Assembly (NCBI GenBank): GCA_028287725.1
Contig: JAQBPC010000579.1
Location: forward strand, 1-6,904
Length of the DNA: 6,904 nt
Direction of reading: 5' to 3'
Source of the DNA: Chloroflexota bacterium
Lineage (GTDB): Bacteria > Chloroflexota > UBA5177 > JANWHV01
The position numbers were made by a program, and so were the translations under genes. The stretch's first letter is position 1. Each line of letters starts with the position of its first letter. Below, in pieces: positions 1 through 5,272 of this stretch. Under the pieces are notes generated by a model that was given only the letters and a program-made list of their open reading frames with translations, was not told the DNA's origin and searched no databases.

Positions 1-923
1 AAGAACGCGTCGCTATCGTTGGGGTCGTGAATCATCACATTCTGGCCGGTCTGCGAAAGGATGTAATTGACGAATGCCTCGGCCTGCTTGAGGTGCTTGG
101 AGTGCATATTGATTCCCACCACGCCTGGTAGCGTGGTCACGCCGCTGGCCGGATACACGACGCCAAGCGGAGCCCCGGTGGCGGCAGCCGCGTAGTACGC
201 GGAATCCTGGACGATGCCGATCTGGCGCGCGCCGGTCTGCACCGAGTTAAGCGTGGGGTCATTGGTCTGGAAGATTTTTAGGCCATTCGCCTTCAGTTTG
301 GTGAAGAAAGCCTCACCCTTTGCGAGATTCGTCCCGCCCTGACGCAGCATCTGGCCGGAGATATACGGGAAGGCCGGCCCGGAATAGGCCGGATCGTTCT
401 CGGCCACGCCGTTCTTGAAGCGAGAGGTCAGCAGGTCCGTCCAGTCCTTGGGTGCCTGTGCCGCGGTCATGTGCTTGGTGTTGTAGATGATCACCCCCGC
501 GGCGGTCACGCCGGTGGGGTAGAACGCATGGTCGGCGGGAACCAGCGAGCGACCGAGCGCCGTGTAGTTCTTGAGGTTGGCGGGGGTCCACTTGAGCAGC
601 ATGCCCTGGTTGTTCAAGCTCTGCATGGTGGCGTCGCCATCAAACCACACGACGTCCCAGTGTGGATTGTTTCGCTCCGCCGTGATCTTTGCCAGGAGGA
701 TTCCGGTGCTGTCGTCGGTCAGTTTCACCTGCGTCCCGCTGACCTTGGCAAATGCCTTGGCCATGGCGCTGTCGTAGCCTTGTGAAGAATAAAGCACGAG
801 AGAACTGCTGTCGGCAGCCGCACGGCGGGCCGGCGCTGCGTGTGCGGGCGCCAGCAAGCCGGCGAGGCATGAGGTGGCAAGCGCGGTAACGGCAAGTGCC
901 CGAACGGCACGCGTAGTGGTCAT
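1..923 (-). CDS. ABC transporter substrate-binding protein, secreted (partial, C-terminus outside window)
   Basis: Periplasmic/extracytoplasmic solute receptor of an ABC importer, of the type that includes Fe3+ (FutA/AfuA-like) and 2-aminoethylphosphonate receptors. 307 complete codons are visible. Residues 1-30 form a signal peptide (charged MTTTRAVR, a hydrophobic core, then AHA followed by AP as a signal peptidase I site). A Cys at residue 19 lies in a poor lipobox, so a lipoprotein is less likely. The mature part opens with the typical LVLYSSQGY strand (42-50), then WDVVWFDGDA (89-98), and later AEAFVNYILSQTGQ (281-294), which matches the conserved 'region kept until the end of the track' helix of this family. 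The ATG at 921-923 follows a GGGGGGA purine run at 4-nt spacing. Family members are near 330-360 aa, so some 30-50 residues are missing. Permease and ATPase genes would be expected to the left. The ligand cannot be told from sequence alone; a Pho-box-like repeat upstream makes a phosphorus compound one option. Confidence 0.9.
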   Translation of the reverse strand, partial: MTTTRAVRALAVTALATSCLAGLLAPAHAAPARRAAADSSSLVLYSSQGYDSAMAKAFAKVSGTQVKLTDDSTGILLAKITAERNNPHWDVVWFDGDATMQSLNNQGMLLKWTPANLKNYTALGRSLVPADHAFYPTGVTAAGVIIYNTKHMTAAQAPKDWTDLLTSRFKNGVAENDPAYSGPAFPYISGQMLRQGGTNLAKGEAFFTKLKANGLKIFQTNDPTLNSVQTGARQIGIVQDSAYYAAAATGAPLGVVYPASGVTTLPGVVGINMHSKHLKQAEAFVNYILSQTGQNVMIHDPNDSDAF

Positions 924-1358
924 AGATCCCCCCAAATAATTCCTGAACGGGCAGCTTTAGCGAGCTGACGGCCGTGCCTGGCAAGACTTATCTGCGCGAC
1001 CCTTCCCTTCGGCCCGAAGCCGGCCGTGAATGACGGACTCTCAGCCCTGGAGGCTGTACTCGTTACGGGAGAGTGTTGCCCGCACGGCTTGCAGCAACGG
1101 CCAGCCCAATGCGGATGCGTGACACGAATGCACATGCTCCCCATGAAATCGCCAGAAGGGAATGGCCGGCAGACAACGCATAACTGCCAGCCTCGGAAGA
1201 GCATCCATACGACCCATGGCCAGCGGGCGCGAAGATACCGAATGTAATACCGGCGCCCCGCACACCCAGGCGGGGCACACAGGGCACGGTACATAGCCTT
1301 CCGCCGTTACCGTACCATTTGCATCTTTGACTTCTGTTAAGGGGGAGTTAAATGCCTG
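924..1358. other. Non-coding gap upstream of the substrate-binding protein gene
   Basis: No convincing gene on either strand. Open frames here are short, rich in Cys, Trp and Arg, and overlap one another. Small inverted repeats are present: CTTCGG/CCGAAG around 1008-1020 and GCCCCG/CGGGGC at 1255-1276 with a 10-nt loop. The right edge holds the 11-bp-phased repeat described separately. I could not pick a convincing -10/-35 pair for the substrate-binding protein gene. If transcription starts near the repeats, the leader would be about 400 nt long. Confidence 0.55.
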
Positions 1359-1373
1359 TTAAAGTCTGGTTAG
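1336..1373 (-). promoter_or_regulatory. Pho-box-like array of four 11-bp-phased repeats
   Basis: GTTAA occurs at 1336-1340, 1347-1351 and 1358-1362, with GTTAG at 1369-1373: four units spaced by exactly 11 bp. Read on the minus strand the units are TTAACA, TTAACT, TTAACA (the third from the promoter being TTTAAC in context) and CTAAC. Known PhoB/PhoP-family response regulators bind direct repeats with an 11-bp period; the Bacillus PhoP box is TTAACA-like and the cyanobacterial SphR box contains CTTAAC. The outer two units overlap the last codons of the HAD gene, while the site as a whole lies upstream of the substrate-binding protein gene, 413 bp from its ATG. The regulator and the target gene are inference. 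Confidence 0.45.
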
Positions 1374-2033
1374 GGAAGGGAATTCCACCTCATCCGCCCT
1401 CAACACCCCGTATTCGACCAGTGCCTCGGCCAGGCTGGCGGCGCCCGTGTACTCAAGGCAGGTGATGCCGAGCTCCCGGGCCGCATCGGTATTGCGCAAC
1501 TTATCGTCGACAAAGAGCACGGCAGGAGCGGGCACGCCAAGGACGTCGAGGGCATATTGGTAGCAACGCAAATCGGGCTTGCGCAGGCCGATGCGCGCCG
1601 AGTTGAGAATGGGGTCAAACATGTCGCTGATGCCATATGCATCGAGGAACGCCTCAAGGTGCAGGGTGGCGTTGGAGAGGATGGCCAGGTGTACATGGCG
1701 GCCGGCAGCGCGTGCCAGATCCACCAGCGCGGCATCGACTCCACCGCCCCCTTCCGGACCCCACACAGGCCGCGCGATAGCCTGCAGCTCGTCAGGATCG
1801 CAGTGAAGCCGATCCGCGAGGATCTGCCAATATTCGTCCTCCGTCATACCACCTGTCGAAAGCGTGGTCCAGGGCTCGCCATCGTACAGCAGCGGCGAGA
1901 GGATGCCGGGAGGCATGCCGAGCCGCGCTTCCACCTCCGCGATCGCCAGGTGGCTGGGCGAGGGGGAGAGCACGCCGCCGACATCCAGCAAGAGCACTTC
2001 TATGGATGGGCGGGATTCCAATTCTTGAGTCAC
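1359..2033 (-). CDS. HAD-superfamily hydrolase, subfamily IA type
   Basis: Soluble cytoplasmic hydrolase, most likely a phosphatase on a small phosphorylated metabolite. Numbering from the upstream GTG at 2051, motif I is LLLDVGGVL with nucleophile Asp23, motif II is ILSN with Ser126, motif III is RKPD with Lys158, and motif IV is FVDDK with Asp182 and Asp183. A helical cap lies between motifs I and II (about 30-115). The usual second Asp of DxD is Gly here, as in YihX-like members (DLGN), so sugar-phosphate phosphatases of that type are the nearest comparison. Start choice: the GTG at 2031-2033 has a perfect AAGGAG nine bases upstream (2043-2048), giving 224 aa. The GTG at 2049-2051 gives 230 aa but lies inside that signal's neighbourhood and has only a GGGG run before it. 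It is isolated: 435 bp to the downstream gene on the same strand. Substrate unknown. Confidence 0.9.
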   Translation of the reverse strand: MTQELESRPSIEVLLLDVGGVLSPSPSHLAIAEVEARLGMPPGILSPLLYDGEPWTTLSTGGMTEDEYWQILADRLHCDPDELQAIARPVWGPEGGGGVDAALVDLARAAGRHVHLAILSNATLHLEAFLDAYGISDMFDPILNSARIGLRKPDLRCYQYALDVLGVPAPAVLFVDDKLRNTDAARELGITCLEYTGAASLAEALVEYGVLRADEVEFPSLTRL

Positions 2034-2042
2034 GTAGTCTAG

Positions 2043-2048
2043 CTCCTT
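2043..2048 (-). promoter_or_regulatory. Ribosome binding site deciding the HAD start
   Basis: AAGGAG on the minus strand with a 9-nt gap to the GTG at 2031-2033. It lies within the reading frame if the upstream GTG (2049-2051) is used, which argues for the shorter protein. Confidence 0.6.
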
Positions 2049-2051
2049 CAC

Positions 2052-2476
2052 CCCATTTGGCGAGCGAAAGCAAGTTCATCTTGCTTCAGCATACCGCTCC
2101 GGGGCAGTGAGCCGGGGACTCGGGGTATCCACCACGGTGGGTCGCGCCCTGGAAAACCGTGGGACGGCTGGGATTGCTCTCGACGCGCCTCAGGGCGACC
2201 GCGGTCGCTGAGAGCATGACACGCCCAACCTTCAAGACACTCTCGCCTTGCCCTGAAGGTATTCACCGTGGCGAGTATCCGGGCAGAGTAAAGACCGCCA
2301 AAACCGGATCAACGTTGCGATAGCGCCATGAGCCTACTCTTGTCACGACAGCCATATCGAGTGGGGCTAAACCATATACACCCAGATGCAGCGTCGAGTC
2401 CGGATCTGCGGCTCGAGTTTCACCTTACCGGCAACTGCATGAGAAGGGCTTGCGGCTCCAAACAAGCCTGGAGCTG
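2052..2476. other. Non-coding region upstream of the HAD gene
   Basis: I find no gene that I can support. Open frames on both strands lack ribosome binding sites and have Arg/Pro/Ser-rich translations typical of GC-rich non-coding DNA. The most structured spot is around 2189-2212, where CTCAG and CTGAG enclose the palindrome GCGACCGCGGTCGC (2195-2208). Direct inspection showed no tRNA T-arm motif and no terminator with a T run. Confidence 0.5.
2455..2474 (-). terminator. Weak stem-loop after the small minus-strand ORF
   Basis: GCTCCA (2455-2460) and TGGAGC (2469-2474) form a 6-bp stem with an 8-nt loop, two bases beyond the stop codon of the small ORF at 2477-2701 in its reading direction. 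There is no T run, so if it ends transcription it does so poorly. Confidence 0.25.
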
Positions 2477-2701
2477 CTACTCACGCTCCGCGTCGCGCTC
2501 CCCGTCTTCACCCGACCAGGGCAGGCCACCTGGGAGCAGGCCTGGGACGCCTGCCCGTTCCCGGTCTCTTGCGCTCGCCGGCTCGCCACCGTCCGTTCGA
2601 CGCTTCGGGTCGGTCGGACTCTGCGGCACGGGGTTGGAATCGCTTGGCTCGTTTTCTGGGTCTATGCTCGGCATTATAGGATCGCGACGTTCTTCATTCA
2701 T
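2477..2701 (-). CDS. Possible small hydrophilic hypothetical protein (74 aa)
   Basis: Not recognised. The frame encodes 74 residues beginning MNEERRDPIMPSIDPENEP, rich in Pro, Asp, Glu and Arg, with no membrane segment, no Cys and no signal peptide; it is probably disordered. In its favour is a good GGGAGG ribosome binding site about 10 bases before the ATG (around 2711-2717), an acidic and hydrophilic start that is unlike the Arg/Ala-rich translations of random GC-rich frames, and a stem-loop right after the stop. Against it, the C-terminal half (SARDRERAGVPGLLPGG) is low-complexity, and two longer plus-strand frames overlap it. Those plus-strand frames have no ribosome binding site. No function can be proposed. 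Confidence 0.45.
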   Translation of the reverse strand: MNEERRDPIMPSIDPENEPSDSNPVPQSPTDPKRRTDGGEPASARDRERAGVPGLLPGGLPWSGEDGERDAERE

Positions 2702-3018
2702 TCCGATCAGTCCTCCCTAATCGGAGTCTACCATTGCCACGTTTAGTGATCCATGCGTGACGTAAGCAGCTCAATGGCACGATTAGGGACCCATTGCGCA
2801 GGTGCCCATAGGGCGTTCGTGGCACGCGGGATCTCGTGGCAATCTACCATCATGTCACTACGGCAACGCGAGGATCCTGCACTAGCCCGTTTCGCTGGAG
2901 CCGCCCCTCCATTTGGGCCATGCACGCTATACAGCGAAGTTCTAGCGTGGAATGTAGGGTGGTCAATGGTTTGTGTTGTCTTCTCTAAAGACAACAAGTG
3001 CAGGTAGGAGGTTACATC
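2702..3018. other. Intergenic region between the divergent small ORF and the DUF2382 gene
   Basis: It separates a minus-strand frame starting at 2701 from the plus-strand gene starting at 3019, so it should hold promoters for both. Possible -10 elements for the plus strand are TATACA (2928-2933) and TAGGGT (2955-2960), but neither has a good -35 at the right distance. Two long overlapping frames on opposite strands (2753-3007 and 2743-2997) have no ribosome binding site and are treated as chance. Confidence 0.45.
2975..2995 (+). promoter_or_regulatory. Perfect 8-bp hairpin just before the DUF2382 ribosome binding site
   Basis: GTTGTCTT (2975-2982) and AAGACAAC (2988-2995) pair perfectly around a CTCTA loop. 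The stem ends 10 bases before the AGGAGG at 3006-3011. It could be an operator, an mRNA-stabilising 5' hairpin or a translation control element; there is no T run, so it is not a terminator on the plus strand. Confidence 0.45.
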
Positions 3019-3849
3019 GTGTTTGACCCTCAGAACCCTACGGCCCAGGTTGCGACCGGCGCTACGGTCTTTGATGCCGCTGGGGAAAAAGTGGGTACAG
3101 TTGCCGAGTCCAACCAGCAGCGTCGCTATCTACTCGTCCAAAAGGGTTGGCTCTTCCATAAAGACTTCTATGTCCCGTCAAATGCGGTGACGCGCATCGA
3201 CGAGCTTGGTGGAGTCTACCTCAATCTCTACAAGCAAGACCTGGGGGAAGGGTATGATAACCCCCCGGTCGGTGATACCACGACCGCCACCGGTACCAGC
3301 TCTACCGATGCCGCGCGATCCTCGGCCAATATGAGCGCCGCCCCGGGCACCACATCGGGAACCACCCAGGGGACTGCTGCCACCCCGGGCGCTACCACGG
3401 GCGCCGCATCCAGTGGCGACGAGATGCGCATCCCGGTGCGCGAGGAAGAGCTTGTTGCCGGGACGCGGACGGAGCAGGAAGGCACGGTACACATCCATAA
3501 AGATGTGGTCGAGGAGCAGCAAACGGTCGAGGTGCCGTTGCAGCGCGACGAAGTAACCGTTGAGCGCGTTCCGCTCAAGGGAGAGGTCGATCCGGGCACA
3601 CTCGACGACACCGCTTTCACCAAGCGCGATATCGACGTGCCCGTCATGGGCGAAGAGCCGGTTGTGGGGAAGCGTGTGCGAGCCGTCGAGGAGGTCGACG
3701 TACGCAAGGGTACGGTAACGGACTCCAAACAGGTGAGCGACACGGTGCGGAAGGAGCGAGTCTCCGTCGAGGGTGCCGAGAACGTTGATCGCACCGATCA
3801 ACAGGACCCTGGCACTCGCACGGACGCGGCCACTCCCAACAACCCCTAA
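3019..3849 (+). CDS. PRC-barrel and DUF2382 domain stress-type protein
   Basis: 276-aa cytoplasmic protein. Residues about 10-75 form a PRC-barrel-like domain (ATVFDAAGEKVGTVAE, then LFHKDFYVPSNAV and GGVYLNLYKQDL). A Thr/Ser/Ala/Gly-rich linker follows (about 84-133), then a DUF2382 domain (about 135-250) with its hallmark IPVREEELVAGTR, VHIHKDVVEEQQTVEVPLQRDEVTVERV and GEEPVVGKRVRAVEEVDVRKG segments. The family includes the Bacillus YsnF-type general stress proteins; its biochemistry is not settled, and a role in stress or desiccation is inference. There is no signal peptide or Cys. Start choice: the frame is open back to a GTG at 2998, but AGGAGG at 3006-3011 lies seven bases before the GTG at 3019-3021, so the shorter form is preferred. 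The gene stands alone and converges with the thioredoxin-like gene across a strong shared terminator. Confidence 0.92.
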   Translation: MFDPQNPTAQVATGATVFDAAGEKVGTVAESNQQRRYLLVQKGWLFHKDFYVPSNAVTRIDELGGVYLNLYKQDLGEGYDNPPVGDTTTATGTSSTDAARSSANMSAAPGTTSGTTQGTAATPGATTGAASSGDEMRIPVREEELVAGTRTEQEGTVHIHKDVVEEQQTVEVPLQRDEVTVERVPLKGEVDPGTLDDTAFTKRDIDVPVMGEEPVVGKRVRAVEEVDVRKGTVTDSKQVSDTVRKERVSVEGAENVDRTDQQDPGTRTDAATPNNP

Positions 3850-3878
3850 TGGGCGAGCCGTAAGGCGGCTTGTTCACA

Positions 3879-3918
3879 ACAAAGCGCCGGGGACGCTCAG
3901 GCGTCCCCGGCGCTTTGT
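3879..3918. terminator. Strong bidirectional terminator, perfect 18-bp stem
   Basis: ACAAAGCGCCGGGGACGC (3879-3896) is exactly complementary to 3901-3918, with a TCAG tetraloop. It lies between the stop codons of two convergent genes (3849 and 3935), so it can end both transcripts. T runs are short on both sides (TTCTTT follows on the plus strand). A smaller stem, AGCCG/CGGCT at 3856-3870, precedes it. Confidence 0.85.
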
Positions 3919-3934
3919 CGCGCTTCTTTAGGAG

Positions 3935-4636
3935 TTACCCTTTCAGACCGGCCGCATTGATAGCACTGGCAAGCTGGCTGTAGGGAACTTGCCCGGATGA
4001 TGCGTACCGGATGATGCCGTGCGAGTCGATCACGTAGATCGTGGGGTAGGACGACACACCGGCACGATTCACATTGGTAAAGTTGGGGTCAATAAGGATC
4101 GGATTGTTCACAGCGAATGTCTGCTTGAACCACGAAACATCGCCGCTGTTCACCGGTCGCATATCACCCTTCGACTCGTAGTACCGCCCATATGGATTTG
4201 ACAGGATCGAAAAGGATTTCAGCCCAAGTGACTGGAAATGCTGGTCAATCTGTGCCATTGTAGGCGCTTCAGCCTGGCACACCGGGCACCAGACGGCGAA
4301 ATACTCCAGCAACACGACATGGCCTTGCTGCGCCGAGAGTTGGTAATGTTGCCCGTTGGTGGTGGCAAGGTTGAAGTCCGGCGCCTTGCTCCCAACAGGT
4401 AGCAGCGCGCTCGCCGGGCTGAGCGCCTGTGGCGTCGTGAGTCCCGGCACGCTCGACGAGCTGCTAGTGGCCTGGCTCGCGACCAGCCCACCGACTACCG
4501 CGACTATCAGCACCGTCGCCGCGATCAGCAACCACTGAAAACGACGACGACGCTGCTCGCGCGCCCTCTGCGCGGCGCGGCGACTGGGTTGGCCTCGGGC
4601 GTCTCGCTGACGCGCCCGAGGCTCGGATTGATTCAT
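3935..4636 (-). CDS. Membrane-anchored thioredoxin-like (TlpA/ResA-type) protein
   Basis: 233-aa thiol-disulfide oxidoreductase acting outside the cytoplasmic membrane. Residues 1-33 are very basic (repeated RAQRAREQRRRR), then one transmembrane helix spans about 34-53 (FQWLLIAATVLIVAVVGGLV), then a Ser-rich spacer to about 63. The redoxin fold begins at GSKAPDFNL (82-90) and has the active site WCPVC (116-120), with the cis-Pro in SYPTIYVID (P198). The basic N-terminus places the active site outside by the positive-inside rule. Likely roles are reduction of extracytoplasmic disulfides, for example in cytochrome c maturation, or thiol homeostasis; no CcdA or cytochrome genes are nearby to decide. 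Start choice: a TTG at 4681 would extend the frame by 15 residues, but the ATG at 4634-4636 has an AGGGG eight bases upstream and gives a natural anchor protein. The C-terminus KG at 3938 is complete. Confidence 0.92.
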   Translation of the reverse strand: MNQSEPRARQRDARGQPSRRAAQRAREQRRRRFQWLLIAATVLIVAVVGGLVASQATSSSSSVPGLTTPQALSPASALLPVGSKAPDFNLATTNGQHYQLSAQQGHVVLLEYFAVWCPVCQAEAPTMAQIDQHFQSLGLKSFSILSNPYGRYYESKGDMRPVNSGDVSWFKQTFAVNNPILIDPNFTNVNRAGVSSYPTIYVIDSHGIIRYASSGQVPYSQLASAINAAGLKG

Positions 4637-4984
4637 GTGTGGAACCCCTATAGAGACTAGCTGTAGAAAGTGGCGCCCCAAGGGGACATCCTTCGATCCG
4701 ATCGTAACATAGGCGCTCCTTCCCGTCTGGTTGGAATGGCTGACGAATAGGATAGAGTGGAGCTGGCCGCGACTCTCTGCCCGGGTGCGGGCCTGATGCG
4801 CGAGATCGTACCTTGTGCGGAGTCGTGCGCACGGCGCTGTCCGATGCGGAACAGGTGCGGTGGCCGCCCCTCACCCAGCCCTAACCGTCCCTGAACAGAA
4901 GCATAGCGCCGCGCCTTGCGATCCGGCTGTGGCTACGGATACGCCTGAAGGGCCGAAGCACCCACGCCAATACACTGGTACTCC
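4637..4984. other. Divergent intergenic region, left part
   Basis: Lies between the minus-strand thioredoxin-like gene and the duplicated regulatory block that starts near 4985. It must hold the thioredoxin promoter; TATGTT (around 4707-4712 on the minus strand) is a possible -10 but no good -35 accompanies it. A plus-strand frame from 4815 to 5069 has no ribosome binding site and is treated as chance. I see no RNA gene. Confidence 0.4.
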
Positions 4985-4989
4985 CGTGG

Positions 4990-5005
4990 TTGTGGCATGC
5001 CACAA
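4990..5005. promoter_or_regulatory. 16-bp perfect palindrome, probable operator (copy A)
   Basis: TTGTGGCATGCCACAA is a perfect inverted repeat with no spacer. Its core and right flank, TGGCATGCCACAA then ATAAGG after one variable base, recur 51 bp before the -35 box of the second gene as well. The centre lies about 82 bp upstream of the predicted transcription start, a usual position for an activator. The protein that binds it is unknown. Confidence 0.65.
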
Positions 5006-5014
5006 GATAAGGGG

Positions 5015-5034
5015 TGTTTTGGCTTGTTTTGCCC
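5015..5034 (+). repeat. 10-bp direct repeat upstream of the -35 box (copy A)
   Basis: TGTTTTGGCT at 5015-5024 is followed at once by TGTTTTGCCC at 5025-5034, ending nine bases before the -35 box. Copy B has CGTTTTGGCG and TGCTTTACCC at the same place. A helical-turn-phased direct repeat here suggests a tandem binding site for an activator. Confidence 0.45.
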
Positions 5035-5043
5035 GCATTTGTA

Positions 5044-5072
5044 TTGCGTTCTACTCTTGTGCCCGCTAGGAT
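5044..5072 (+). promoter_or_regulatory. Sigma-70-like promoter of the first Ig-like gene
   Basis: TTGCGT (5044-5049), 17-bp spacer, TAGGAT (5067-5072). The same spacer length and an identical -10 box occur in copy B (TTGTAT, 17 bp, TAGGAT), which supports the call. Predicted start of transcription near 5079, giving a leader of about 194 nt. Confidence 0.7.
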
Positions 5073-5078
5073 ATACAT

Positions 5079-5272
5079 GATGTCTGCTTGGCCCTGCGGC
5101 GGAAATGTACCGTTGTGCGGGTGGCCTTGGAAATCCCCCGCGGTAAGCCGTGTCCCAATTGTCGTATCCTGTGCGCATGCAATCCCCCGTTACCCCTGGT
5201 TACTCCCTGGCAGAGAAGCCGATAGCAATCGTGCCGGACAGCCGGCACGGCCTGGATGAAGGAATATTACAG
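5079..5272 (+). ncRNA. Conserved structured 5' leader, copy A (unassigned family)
   Basis: Transcribed but untranslated region between the promoter and the ATG. It aligns with the leader of the second gene along most of its length: blocks GCGGCGGAA, ACCGTT, TTGTG, TGGAAATCCCC, CGTATCC, GCAATCCCC, CCCTGG and CCGATAGC are shared. A hairpin at 5230-5249 (CGTGCCGG, loop ACAG, CCGGCACG) ends nine bases before the AAGGA ribosome binding site. The start ATG is 200 bases after the -10 box; in copy B it is 199. I compared it mentally with TPP, SAM, cobalamin, c-di-GMP, c-di-AMP, fluoride and Moco riboswitches and found no match. Confidence 0.5.

Noticed and set aside
1021..1080. GGGCTGAGAG on the minus strand, reminiscent of a TPP riboswitch, upstream of the substrate-binding gene
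   Set aside because: The other conserved TPP segments (the GGGGTGC-type start and the CTGATCTGGATAATGCCAG part) are absent.
920..1294. Minus-strand 124-codon frame overlapping the start of the substrate-binding gene
   Set aside because: Trp/Cys-rich translation without known motifs, overlaps the well-supported start at 923 in another frame.
2328..2746. Two plus-strand frames (2328-2720 and 2450-2746)
   Set aside because: No ribosome binding site, Ser/Arg/Pro-rich low-information translations, overlapping each other and the better-supported minus-strand small ORF.
2743..3007. Opposing 84-codon frames on both strands
   Set aside because: No ribosome binding sites, no recognisable features, and they cover the region that must hold the DUF2382 promoter.
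3178..3801. Long minus-strand frames (207 and 188 codons) opposite the DUF2382 gene
   Set aside because: Antisense shadows of a GC-rich gene whose plus-strand product has clear family motifs.
4992..5069. A 25-codon frame kept open without gaps in both copies (GTG...TAG at 4992-5069, ATG...TAG at 6528-6605), with similar translations (VACHKIRGVLACFAR and MACHNIRRVLACFTR)
   Set aside because: No ribosome binding site in either copy, the stop codon is part of the -10 box, and the similarity is explained by conservation of operator, repeat and promoter.
5150..5272. N-terminal extension of the first Ig-like protein from a GTG at 5150; both leaders can also encode KPIAIVP
   Set aside because: In copy B the KPIAIVP frame ends at a TAG (6791-6793) and is not in frame with the gene, and the extension would put a polar segment ahead of the signal peptide. 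The AAGGA before 5273 gives a normal start.
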